Shown: piece by piece, positions 7,966 to 14,436 of the stretch
Position numbering within the stretch: position 1 is the first letter of the stretch
How the letters are laid out: each line of letters starts with the position of its first letter
Source: an uncultured Bacilli bacterium
GTDB lineage: Bacteria; Bacillota_I; Bacilli_A; RF39; UBA660
Direction of reading: 5' to 3'
NCBI GenBank assembly: GCA_947630865.1
Contig: CANRJE010000022.1
Coordinates: 1 to 15,460 of the forward strand
Length of the DNA: 15,460 nt
The notes under the pieces: model-generated
The model's database searches: none
Seen by the model: the letters and a program-made list of their open reading frames with translations, nothing else
Told to the model about the DNA's origin: nothing
Position numbers and translations under genes: made by a program

Positions 7966-8599
7966 AAAAAATTGTGTAATTTTTATAGGCGTTGCGTTAA
8001 TTATTATTGGAGTATTCGTTTTATCAAGTAATTATTTCTATGGCAAAATAGATAATGCTTATGCTTATATGAATGGATTATTACTTGAAAGCGAATCAGA
8101 AGAAATATATGAAATTCCGGAAGAAGTGGACAACTTAGATGCTACTTCTTCTTTTCCTCAAGAGGAAACTAAAAAAGATCCAGCTGAAAGTTATTATATA
8201 GGAAGTATTGAAATACCAAAAGTTAATGTTAATCGTGGTTTTACAACAATCGATTCACCATATAATACGATAAGCAAAAATGTTCAAGTTATAAAAGGCT
8301 CAACATATCCTAATGTAAAAAACGGGAACTTTATCCTAGCAGCTCACTCTGGTAATAGTTATATTGCCTATTTCCATGATTTATATAAATTAGGAAAAGG
8401 TGATGTTGCCTATGTTAATTTTCAAAATAAAAAATATACTTACAAAATAGTTAATATTTATGAGCAGCAAAAAACAGGAAAAATAGCTATATATCGTGAT
8501 ACATCAAAGACTTGTTTAACACTTGTTACATGTACTAGAAATAAAAAAGACAAACAAACAATTTATATTTTAGAACTTGAAGACGTAAAAGATATTTAA
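7946..8599 (+). CDS. Membrane-anchored sortase, partner of the adhesin
   Basis: A 217-residue sortase transpeptidase, expected to cleave the adhesin's C-terminal signal and attach it to peptidoglycan or another subunit on the outer face of the membrane. Residues 9-31 form an N-terminal membrane anchor, followed by an acidic linker (47-80) and the sortase beta-barrel. The catalytic His is H134 in LAAHSGN and the catalytic Cys is C196 in LTLVTCTR. The Arg expected about eight or nine residues after the Cys is not evident: that stretch reads KKDKQTIYI, with Gln or Thr at the position. The nearest basic residues are R198 and K203. The ATG at 7946 lies inside the adhesin gene, giving a 20-bp overlap and probable translational coupling. 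A TTG at 7937, four bases after AGGA, is an alternative. I do not assign a sortase class. Confidence 0.92.
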   Translation: MENTQSRKNCVIFIGVALIIIGVFVLSSNYFYGKIDNAYAYMNGLLLESESEEIYEIPEEVDNLDATSSFPQEETKKDPAESYYIGSIEIPKVNVNRGFTTIDSPYNTISKNVQVIKGSTYPNVKNGNFILAAHSGNSYIAYFHDLYKLGKGDVAYVNFQNKKYTYKIVNIYEQQKTGKIAIYRDTSKTCLTLVTCTRNKKDKQTIYILELEDVKDI

Positions 8600-8624
8600 A
8601 ATAATAAAAGGGGGAGGGGAGAAT

Positions 8625-9938
8625 ATGATACAAGCTAATATTTTAGAACAATTAGGAATCTTTTTTGGTATCTTAACTAAAAGTGAAAATTTAGTTTTAC
8701 TAGCTATTATCGCTTTAGCTATACTATTAATTTTAATAGTAGCCAATAAATATAAAAATAAAAAAGTAACTAAAGTTTTATATATAGGAGCATATATAGG
8801 AACATTTGCAGTTTTATTTGGTTTATATCACGAAGAAATATTAAATCTATTTGATTATTTGTTTGATAAAATCTTCTTATTTCTATTCTTTCCTAATTTA
8901 GCCGTTTATATATTAGTATTAGTTATAATAAACATAATTATAATTAAATCAACATTTTCTGAAAAAATTACTAAACTTATTAAATATATGAATATAATTT
9001 TCTTTATAGTATTCAATATAATATTCTATTTTATTGTTGATAATATTTTAAAAAACAATATTGATGTTTATCAACAATTGAGTATTTATACTAACAATGA
9101 ATTATTAGTATTAGTTGAACTTAGTATGAAATTATTTATAGTTTGGATACTTGTATTAGGAATAATAAAAATATCTTATGATTTAATTGCATCTCTTGCA
9201 TATAAAAAGAAATTCAATATTAAATTATCTTTAAATAAAATTAAACCTAGCGAAGAAGAAGTTAAGAAAGATAAACAAGAAGCAATACCAGATTATGTAG
9301 AGATATTACCATTAAATAATGATAAGAAATTAGAAGTTACATCTACTGAACCAAGTGCTCGTTATGTTGATATTTTACCTATTAAAAAACATTATAAATT
9401 AAGTGATGATTTGAAATTTATTGATGTTAGTAATAAATTAGTAGTTAATGATAAGTTAGAAATTGAAGAAGTTAAAGAAAATAAAGAATTACCTAAAAAG
9501 AATATTTTTCTTCCAAACTTTGATGATTTTGAAAATAATTCATCAATATTCGATAACTTTGAAGTTGCAAATGATAATATAGAAGTCTTAGAACTTAATA
9601 TTAACAAAGAAAATAAAATTGAGTCTTTAAATGATGTAAATAAAGAATTAGAAACACCTAAGAAACCAATTATTACTTTAAGTTCTTATGATTCAATTTT
9701 CAATGCAAAACAAGAAGAACTTGCATCAACTATTGATTCTAATATGGAAGTAGTTTTCAATAATCAAGATGGTTTAATTAAAAATATTATGCTTGATATT
9801 AAAGAATTAAAAAACAATAAAGAAGATGTAAAACAATTAGAAAAAATTTATAATGATATAAAAATGAAACAAAGCGATTTAACTTTAAATGATTATAATA
9901 GTTTAATAAATGCTCTTTTAGAAGTTAAAAATGCTTAA
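8625..9938 (+). CDS. Unrecognised five-TM membrane protein with long cytoplasmic tail
   Basis: 437 residues; family not recognised. Hydrophobic segments lie at about 22-41, 51-68, 82-108, 122-139 and 159-183. Lys-rich loops at 41-50, 109-121 and 193-200 place the N-terminus outside and the C-terminus inside by the positive-inside rule. The tail of about 245 residues is charged, rich in Asn, Lys and Glu, and looks partly disordered. It contains two related motifs, DYVEILPL (223-230) and RYVDILPI (246-253), and ends in a probable helical stretch (about 383-435). No catalytic motif was found. An unusually purine-rich ribosome binding site (AGGGGGAGGGGAG) precedes the ATG, only 25 bp after the sortase stop. 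With no promoter between them, it is probably co-transcribed with the adhesin and sortase. A role in surface-protein assembly or in anchoring a cytoplasmic partner is possible but unproven. Confidence 0.88.
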   Translation: MIQANILEQLGIFFGILTKSENLVLLAIIALAILLILIVANKYKNKKVTKVLYIGAYIGTFAVLFGLYHEEILNLFDYLFDKIFLFLFFPNLAVYILVLVIINIIIIKSTFSEKITKLIKYMNIIFFIVFNIIFYFIVDNILKNNIDVYQQLSIYTNNELLVLVELSMKLFIVWILVLGIIKISYDLIASLAYKKKFNIKLSLNKIKPSEEEVKKDKQEAIPDYVEILPLNNDKKLEVTSTEPSARYVDILPIKKHYKLSDDLKFIDVSNKLVVNDKLEIEEVKENKELPKKNIFLPNFDDFENNSSIFDNFEVANDNIEVLELNINKENKIESLNDVNKELETPKKPIITLSSYDSIFNAKQEELASTIDSNMEVVFNNQDGLIKNIMLDIKELKNNKEDVKQLEKIYNDIKMKQSDLTLNDYNSLINALLEVKNA

Positions 9939-9986
9939 AAATAACGTAGATAAAAGTAAAAAGATAAAAATATTTTTATTGATAAC

Positions 9987-10013
9987 TAACGAAAAATCTT
10001 CGTTATTTTTTTT
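9987..10013 (+). terminator. Strong intrinsic terminator ending the surface operon
   Basis: TAACGAA (9987-9993) pairs perfectly with TTCGTTA (9999-10005) around loop AAATC, followed by eight T (10006-10013). Confidence 0.9.
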
Positions 10014-10036
10014 ATTATTTTTTGATGTAAACCAAT

Positions 10037-10065
10037 TTGTCATTTTTTTTAAGTTAGTATATAAT
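10037..10065 (+). promoter_or_regulatory. glmS promoter
   Basis: -35 TTGTCA (10037-10042), 17-nt spacer, perfect -10 TATAAT (10060-10065). The predicted start near 10072 gives a leader of about 175 nt containing the ribozyme. Confidence 0.85.
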
Positions 10066-10075
10066 ATTTATATAA

Positions 10076-10106
10076 AATTACAATCAGAAGGAGGTTAATT
10101 GTAATT
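10076..10106 (+). other. 5' leader hairpin presenting a Shine-Dalgarno-like loop
   Basis: AATTACAAT (10076-10084) and ATTGTAATT (10098-10106) form a perfect nine-pair stem around a 13-nt loop that contains AGAAGGAGG. The hairpin starts within a few bases of the predicted transcription start and ends one base before the ribozyme cleavage site. No coding frame follows this purine stretch: TTG at 10099 is followed at once by TAA. Confidence 0.65.
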
Positions 10107-10209
10107 AGCGCCAGATCCTAAAGGGATGACGAGGTTTAATGTAATCGAATTTTCGGCGGATGCATTAACGGGTAGTACTCGAGAGATATATAACAAAAAG
10201 TAAAATCAA
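10107..10209 (+). ncRNA. glmS ribozyme (glucosamine-6-phosphate-activated self-cleaving riboswitch)
   Basis: The conserved core is clear: AGCGCCAGA (10107-10115), TGACGAGG (10127-10134), ATCGA (10144-10148) and TTTCGGCGGATGC (10151-10163). The known cleavage point of this class falls between A10107 and G10108. TTTAATG and CATTAA form the stem enclosing the core. GGGT and ACTC (about 10170-10180) form a short following hairpin. A reduced 3' domain ends near 10209. In characterised examples GlcN6P acts as cofactor for self-cleavage, and loss of the 5' end triggers mRNA decay, so glmS is shut down when its product is plentiful. The position directly upstream of glmS confirms the identity. The 3' boundary is approximate. 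Confidence 0.93.
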
Positions 10210-10246
10210 GATTACCATAAAAAATATATCAACTAGAAGGAGATTT

Positions 10247-12028
10247 ATGTGTGGAATTATAGGGTATAATGGAAAACAAAACGCTATACCTATTATTATA
10301 AATGGTTTAAAAAATTTGGAATATCGTGGATATGATTCAGCTGGTATTGCTTATTTTTATAAAGACAAAATAAAAATTATAAAAGAGAAAGGGAGAATAA
10401 GTGAACTTGAAAAACTCTTAGATAATAGTGAATCAAATATTGCTATTGGACATACTAGATGGGCAACACATGGTGAGCCTAGTCGGAGAAATTCTCACCC
10501 TCATAAAGTTGGAAATGTTACAATTGTTCATAATGGTATTATTGAAAACTATGCTACTTTAAAAGAAAAATTAGAGCAAGTTGGTTATAAATTTCAAAGT
10601 GAAACTGATACTGAAGTAGCTGCTGCTGTTATTGACTATGAAAATAAAAAAGAAAAAGATAAATTAAAAGTTTTGGAAAAAATAGAAAGTATTTTAAAAG
10701 GAAGTTATGCACTACTTATTATATTTCAAGATGAACCTAATACTATTTATGCGTTAAGAGAAGGTAGTCCTTTAATTGTTGCAATGAATAATGATGGAAA
10801 TTTTATTGCTTCAGATATTCCAGCAATTTTAGATTATACAAAGGATTATTATTTATTGGAAGAAAAAGAAATTGCTGTTGTTAAAATGGATAATATTAAA
10901 TTTTTTAAGGAAGGAAAAGAGATACAAAAAGAGTTATTAACTTTTAAATATGATACTAGTAGTGCTAAAAAAGATGGATATCCATATTTTATGTTAAAAG
11001 AAATTTATGAACAGCCTAAAGTAATTAAAAATTTTTTGGATTATTATTTAAATAATATGGAATTAATTCCTGATATTGGAAAATATCATAAAATTCATAT
11101 TGTTGCTTGTGGTAGTGCTTATCATGCTGGTTTAATTGGAAATTATTTATTAGAAGAATATGGAGATGTTGAAGTTACTACTTATGTTGCTTCAGAATAT
11201 CGTTATAAAAAGAATTTTTTAGATTCAAAAACTTTAGTTATATTGATATCCCAATCAGGTGAAACAGCAGATACAATTGCATCTTTAAGATTAGCTAAAG
11301 AAATGAGATCTAAAACATTAGGAATTGTTAATGTTCTAGGTTCTACAATTGCAAGAGAAGCAGATGAAGTTATTTTTATAAATGCTGGTTGTGAAATTGC
11401 AGTTGCTACTACGAAAGCTTACACTCTTCAAGTTTTAACACTTAGTTTAATTGCTTTTAAATTAGGATTAAAAAAAGGTATTACAAAAGAAGATAAAGAT
11501 GAACTTTTAAAAGATTATAAAAATTTACCAGAAGAAATTGAAAAAATGTTAGAACTTAATTATAAACCTTATGCTAAAAAAATTGCTAAAAAGAAAAATG
11601 TTTTCTTTATTGGAAGATTAATTGATTATTATATATCATTAGAAGGTTCTTTAAAGTTAAAAGAGATTTCTTATATTCATTCAGAAACTTATCCAGCTGG
11701 AGAATTAAAACATGGAACAATTTCTTTAATTGAAGAAGGAACACCAGTTGTAGCAATTATTACTGATAAAAAAATAGCATCTAAAACTATTAGCAATATA
11801 AAAGAAGTAAAAGCAAGAGGAGCCTATACATTAGTTATTAAAAGAAAAGAAATAGAAGTTAGTAATGATATCTATGATGACTTAATTGAAGTTGAAAATT
11901 TAAGTGATTTGATTTTATCAATCCTTACCATTATTCCTTTGCAATTACTTGCATATCATACTGCTGATACATTGGGATACGATATTGATAAACCAAGAAA
12001 TCTTGCTAAAAGTGTTACAGTAGAATAA
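10247..12028 (+). CDS. glmS: Glutamine--fructose-6-phosphate aminotransferase (isomerizing)
   Basis: A 593-residue cytosolic enzyme that makes glucosamine-6-phosphate from fructose-6-phosphate and glutamine, the entry step to UDP-GlcNAc and peptidoglycan. The N-terminal glutaminase domain (1 to about 220) has the nucleophile Cys2, exposed once Met is removed, with RGYDSAG (27-33), RWATHGEP (71-78) and HNGIIEN (95-101). Two SIS sugar-phosphate domains follow. The first has VACGSAYH (286-293), SQSGET (335-340) and ATTKAYT (387-393). The second has SLKLKEIS (468-475, with the catalytic-type Glu473), ELKHG (486-490) and the invariant C-terminal DKPRNLAKSVTVE. The length is close to the usual 600-610. 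The start is fixed by Cys2 and by AGAAGGAGA upstream. Expression is controlled by the ribozyme in the leader. The preceding surface operon is separated by a terminator, so the adjacency need not be functional. Confidence 0.98.
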   Translation: MCGIIGYNGKQNAIPIIINGLKNLEYRGYDSAGIAYFYKDKIKIIKEKGRISELEKLLDNSESNIAIGHTRWATHGEPSRRNSHPHKVGNVTIVHNGIIENYATLKEKLEQVGYKFQSETDTEVAAAVIDYENKKEKDKLKVLEKIESILKGSYALLIIFQDEPNTIYALREGSPLIVAMNNDGNFIASDIPAILDYTKDYYLLEEKEIAVVKMDNIKFFKEGKEIQKELLTFKYDTSSAKKDGYPYFMLKEIYEQPKVIKNFLDYYLNNMELIPDIGKYHKIHIVACGSAYHAGLIGNYLLEEYGDVEVTTYVASEYRYKKNFLDSKTLVILISQSGETADTIASLRLAKEMRSKTLGIVNVLGSTIAREADEVIFINAGCEIAVATTKAYTLQVLTLSLIAFKLGLKKGITKEDKDELLKDYKNLPEEIEKMLELNYKPYAKKIAKKKNVFFIGRLIDYYISLEGSLKLKEISYIHSETYPAGELKHGTISLIEEGTPVVAIITDKKIASKTISNIKEVKARGAYTLVIKRKEIEVSNDIYDDLIEVENLSDLILSILTIIPLQLLAYHTADTLGYDIDKPRNLAKSVTVE

Positions 12029-12045
12029 TTCTGTTGACACTTTTT
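12008..12045 (+). terminator. Terminator overlapping the glmS stop codon
   Basis: AAAAGTGTTACAG (12008-12020) pairs with CTGTTGACACTTTT (12031-12044) with one bulge, around a loop that includes the glmS stop region; five T follow. The left arm lies within the last codons of glmS, which encode the invariant C-terminus. Confidence 0.7.
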
Positions 12046-12048
12046 ATA

Positions 12049-12077
12049 TTTACTAAAAACAACTTTTTTGATATAAT
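12049..12077 (+). promoter_or_regulatory. recG promoter
   Basis: -35-like TTTACT (12049-12054), 17-nt spacer, perfect -10 TATAAT (12072-12077). The predicted start near 12084 leaves a leader of about 14 nt containing the ribosome binding site. Confidence 0.65.
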
Positions 12078-12097
12078 ATGCTAGGAAGTGGTGGACT

Positions 12098-14083
12098 ATG
12101 GAGTTAAAAGATGTAAAGGGAATCGGTCCCAAAAGCTTAGTTTTATTAAATAAATTAAATATAATGACAGTTGATGATTTAATAAGTTATTATCCAGTTA
12201 GATATGATATTTTAAAGAGAACGGATTTTAATGAAATAACGGAAGATACGAAAGTTATTATCGATGGACGAGTTGAATCAATTCCATTAGTTGTTAGAAT
12301 TAAAGCAGGACTTAATAAAATGAATTTTCGATTAGTTTCAGAAGATAGAATTTTAGGTGTATCTATTTTCAATCGAGCTTTTTTAAAACAACATTTAACA
12401 ATTGGAACGAGTGTTATTGTAATTGGTAAATATGATAAAACAAAAAATGTTATTACAGCAAGTGATATAAAGTTAGGAAGTTTAGGAGATTCTTTGAAAA
12501 TTGAACCAGTTTATCATTTAACTAGTGGGCTTACAAATAAAAATATATCTACATATATCAATATGGCTTTACTAGGAATTGGTAAAAATGTATTAGATTA
12601 TATTCCTGATTATTTAAGTGAAAAATATAAGTTTGTAAGTAAAAAAATAGCCTTAAATATTATTCATAATCCAAGTGATATAGAAAAATTAAAACAGGTA
12701 ACTATTAGACTTAAGTATGAAGAATTATTTGAATTTATGTTTAAAATAAATTATTTGAAGAAAGAAAATTTAAAATTAGATGGTTTGCCTAGAAAGATTT
12801 TAAAGAAAGATATTGAAAGTATTTATAAGATTTTGCCATTTAAATTAACTAATGATCAAAAAACGGTTATTGAAGAAATTAGAACAGATTTAAATAGTTC
12901 TAAAAGAATGAATAGACTTTTACAAGGTGATGTTGGTAGTGGAAAAACAATTGTTAGTATAATTGCAATGTATATGAATCATTTAAGTGGTTATCAAAGT
13001 GCTTTAATGGTACCAACGGAGATACTTGCAAATCAACATTATAATAATATAAAAAGTTTACTTGGTGATTTAGTAAAAGTTGAATTATTAACTGGTTCAA
13101 CTCCTAAAAAGGAAAAAATGAGAATTTATGAAGAATTAGCAAATGGAGAAATTTCAATTGTTGTTGGAACTCATGCTTTAATTCAAAGTGATGTAGTATA
13201 TCAAAACTTAGGTTTAGTAGTAACTGATGAACAACATCGTTTTGGTGTTAATCAAAGAGAAAATTTGAAAAATAAAGGTATGACTCCCGATGTTTTATAT
13301 ATGAGTGCAACGCCAATTCCTAGAACATATGCTTTAACCATTTATGGTGATATGGATGTATCAACAATTAAGGAATTACCAAAAGGAAGACAAGAAATAA
13401 CAACTATTCTAAAAAAGTATGATGAAATACCCGATGTTTTAAATTTAATGTATGAAGAATTAAAACAGCATCATCAAATTTATGTTATTGCTCCTTTAAT
13501 TGAAGAGAATGATAGTAGTAACTTAATAAGTGTTAATGAACTTCGAAGTAAAATGTTAGATGCTTTTGGAAAAAAATATGAAATTGATTTGGTTCATGGT
13601 AAGATGCCAACTGCAACCAAAGATGAAATTATGAATAAATTTAGTAGTGGAGACGTTGATATATTAATAAGTACAACAGTAATTGAAGTTGGAATCGATG
13701 TAAAAAATGCTAGTATGATGGTAATATTTGATGCTAATAGGTTTGGTCTTTCAACACTTCATCAATTAAGAGGAAGAGTGGGAAGAAGTAGTATTAAATC
13801 AACTTGTATTTTAATATCTGATCAGGATACTAAACGATTAGAAATTTTAAAAACTACGTGTGATGGTTTTAAATTAAGTGAAGAAGATTTTAAACTAAGA
13901 GGTTCTGGAGATTTATTCGGAACAAAACAAAGTGGAGATATGGCTTTTAAAATTGCAAACATAAGAGAAGACTATAAAATATTATTACAAGCTAATAAGG
14001 ATTCAAAAGAGTTTTTAGAAAAAACACCACTTGAAAATTTAAAATTACGTGATATTTTAATAAGTAAAATTAAACAACAATAA
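12098..14083 (+). CDS. recG: ATP-dependent DNA helicase RecG
   Basis: A 661-residue superfamily 2 helicase that remodels stalled replication forks and branch-migrates recombination intermediates. The N-terminal wedge region begins with the HhH-like KGIGPKSLVLLNKL (7-20) and continues into an OB-fold (about 50-125) that contacts branched DNA. The motor has Walker A GDVGSGKT (277-284), motif II DEQHRFGV (377-384; the DEQH box is typical of RecG) and motif III SATPIPRT (403-410). The second RecA lobe has VVIEVGID-type sequence (527-534) and motif VI HQLRGRVGRS (555-564). The C-terminal RGSGDLFGTKQSG (601-613) belongs to the conserved TRG-like wedge-coupling region. The length is just below the usual 670-690. 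The ATG follows GGAAGTGGTGG. No clear terminator follows, so transcripts may run on to the hairpins at 14158-14246. Confidence 0.97.
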   Translation: MELKDVKGIGPKSLVLLNKLNIMTVDDLISYYPVRYDILKRTDFNEITEDTKVIIDGRVESIPLVVRIKAGLNKMNFRLVSEDRILGVSIFNRAFLKQHLTIGTSVIVIGKYDKTKNVITASDIKLGSLGDSLKIEPVYHLTSGLTNKNISTYINMALLGIGKNVLDYIPDYLSEKYKFVSKKIALNIIHNPSDIEKLKQVTIRLKYEELFEFMFKINYLKKENLKLDGLPRKILKKDIESIYKILPFKLTNDQKTVIEEIRTDLNSSKRMNRLLQGDVGSGKTIVSIIAMYMNHLSGYQSALMVPTEILANQHYNNIKSLLGDLVKVELLTGSTPKKEKMRIYEELANGEISIVVGTHALIQSDVVYQNLGLVVTDEQHRFGVNQRENLKNKGMTPDVLYMSATPIPRTYALTIYGDMDVSTIKELPKGRQEITTILKKYDEIPDVLNLMYEELKQHHQIYVIAPLIEENDSSNLISVNELRSKMLDAFGKKYEIDLVHGKMPTATKDEIMNKFSSGDVDILISTTVIEVGIDVKNASMMVIFDANRFGLSTLHQLRGRVGRSSIKSTCILISDQDTKRLEILKTTCDGFKLSEEDFKLRGSGDLFGTKQSGDMAFKIANIREDYKILLQANKDSKEFLEKTPLENLKLRDILISKIKQQ

Positions 14084-14124
14084 TGTAAAATAAAAAATAA
14101 TTTGTAAAAATTTACCTCTTTATC

Positions 14125-14153
14125 TTGACTTAATTTGAAATTTATAATAAGAT
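14125..14153 (+). promoter_or_regulatory. Candidate promoter for the structured RNA
   Basis: -35 TTGACT (14125-14130), 17-nt spacer, -10 TAAGAT (14148-14153; four of six consensus bases). Initiation near 14158-14160 would start the transcript exactly at the first hairpin. A better-looking TATAAT at 14143-14148 is only 12 nt from this -35 and has no other partner. Confidence 0.45.
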
Positions 14154-14157
14154 TTAG

Positions 14158-14246
14158 ATGTATGGTTAAACCATACATACACTTACGGTTTTAGTGAGTG
14201 TATATTCAACCAAAACCCCCTGAAGAGAGCGAAAGCTCTCATTTTT
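14158..14246 (+). ncRNA. Probable structured small RNA, family not recognised
   Basis: About 90 nt with three consecutive helices. Hairpin 1 is ATGTATGGT / ACCATACAT (14158-14166 with 14170-14178): nine perfect pairs, loop TAA. Hairpin 2 is ACACTTAC / GTGAGTGT (14179-14186 with 14194-14201): eight pairs with one G-U wobble, loop GGTTTTA. The loop bases GGTTTT (14187-14192) are complementary to AAAACC (14212-14217), so an H-type pseudoknot is possible. With no spare base between the stems, the G at 14187 or a closing pair would have to open. Hairpin 3 (14225-14240) is the terminator. A candidate promoter begins transcription at hairpin 1. It could instead be the 3' end of the recG message, or a terminated leader. 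No tRNA, tmRNA, SRP RNA, 6S or riboswitch class that I know fits. Confidence 0.5.
14225..14246 (+). terminator. Intrinsic terminator with GAAA tetraloop
   Basis: GAGAGC (14225-14230) pairs perfectly with GCTCTC (14235-14240) around a GAAA tetraloop, followed by A and five T (14242-14246). It ends the structured RNA and any read-through from recG. Confidence 0.88.
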
Positions 14247-14281
14247 GTTTATAAAAAATTGATACATAATCATTGTGTAAA

Positions 14282-14319
14282 AAAATCAAAAAAACAACTT
14301 TCTAAAATTTTTTGATTTT
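14282..14319. repeat. 12-bp AT-rich perfect inverted repeat
   Basis: AAAATCAAAAAA (14282-14293) and TTTTTTGATTTT (14308-14319) are exact reverse complements around a 14-nt loop. It may act as a weak back-up terminator, or it may be chance in A/T-tract sequence. Confidence 0.4.
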
Positions 14320-14405
14320 GAATATAACTATTTAAAAAATATGAGATTAAATTAATTAAAGTAAAAATTTAACTTAATTTAATACAAGATATAACAGTTA
14401 TTTGA

Positions 14406-14411
14406 TATAAT
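14406..14411 (+). promoter_or_regulatory. -10 element of the methyltransferase operon
   Basis: Perfect TATAAT 26 nt before the ATG at 14437; the -35 region (about 14383-14388, TACAAG) is poor. The predicted start near 14418 leaves a leader of about 19 nt with the AGAGGAGGA ribosome binding site. Confidence 0.5.
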
Positions 14412-14436
14412 ATCTTTATAAGAGGAGGAATTTTGT

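Larger units (their letters stand above)
14084..14436. other. 353-bp intergenic region between recG and the methyltransferase genes
   Basis: It contains no coding frame with a ribosome binding site. It holds a candidate promoter (14125-14153), three consecutive hairpins ending in a terminator (14158-14246), an AT-only inverted repeat (14282-14319) and the methyltransferase promoter (14406-14411). The remainder is featureless AT-rich sequence. Confidence 0.7.

Noticed and set aside
10086..10104. Shine-Dalgarno-like AGAAGGAGG followed by TTG as a leader peptide gene
   Set aside because: The TTG is followed immediately by TAA and no other start lies in range, so nothing can be encoded.
12034..12039. 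Perfect TTGACA as the recG -35 box
   Set aside because: It is 32 nt from the TATAAT at 12072 and lies within the glmS terminator stem; TTTACT at 12049 has the correct spacing.
14158..14246. Type III toxin-antitoxin RNA (ToxI-like pseudoknot)
   Set aside because: Those antitoxins are tandem pseudoknot repeats followed by a ToxN-type endoribonuclease gene; here there is one unit and a DNA methyltransferase follows.
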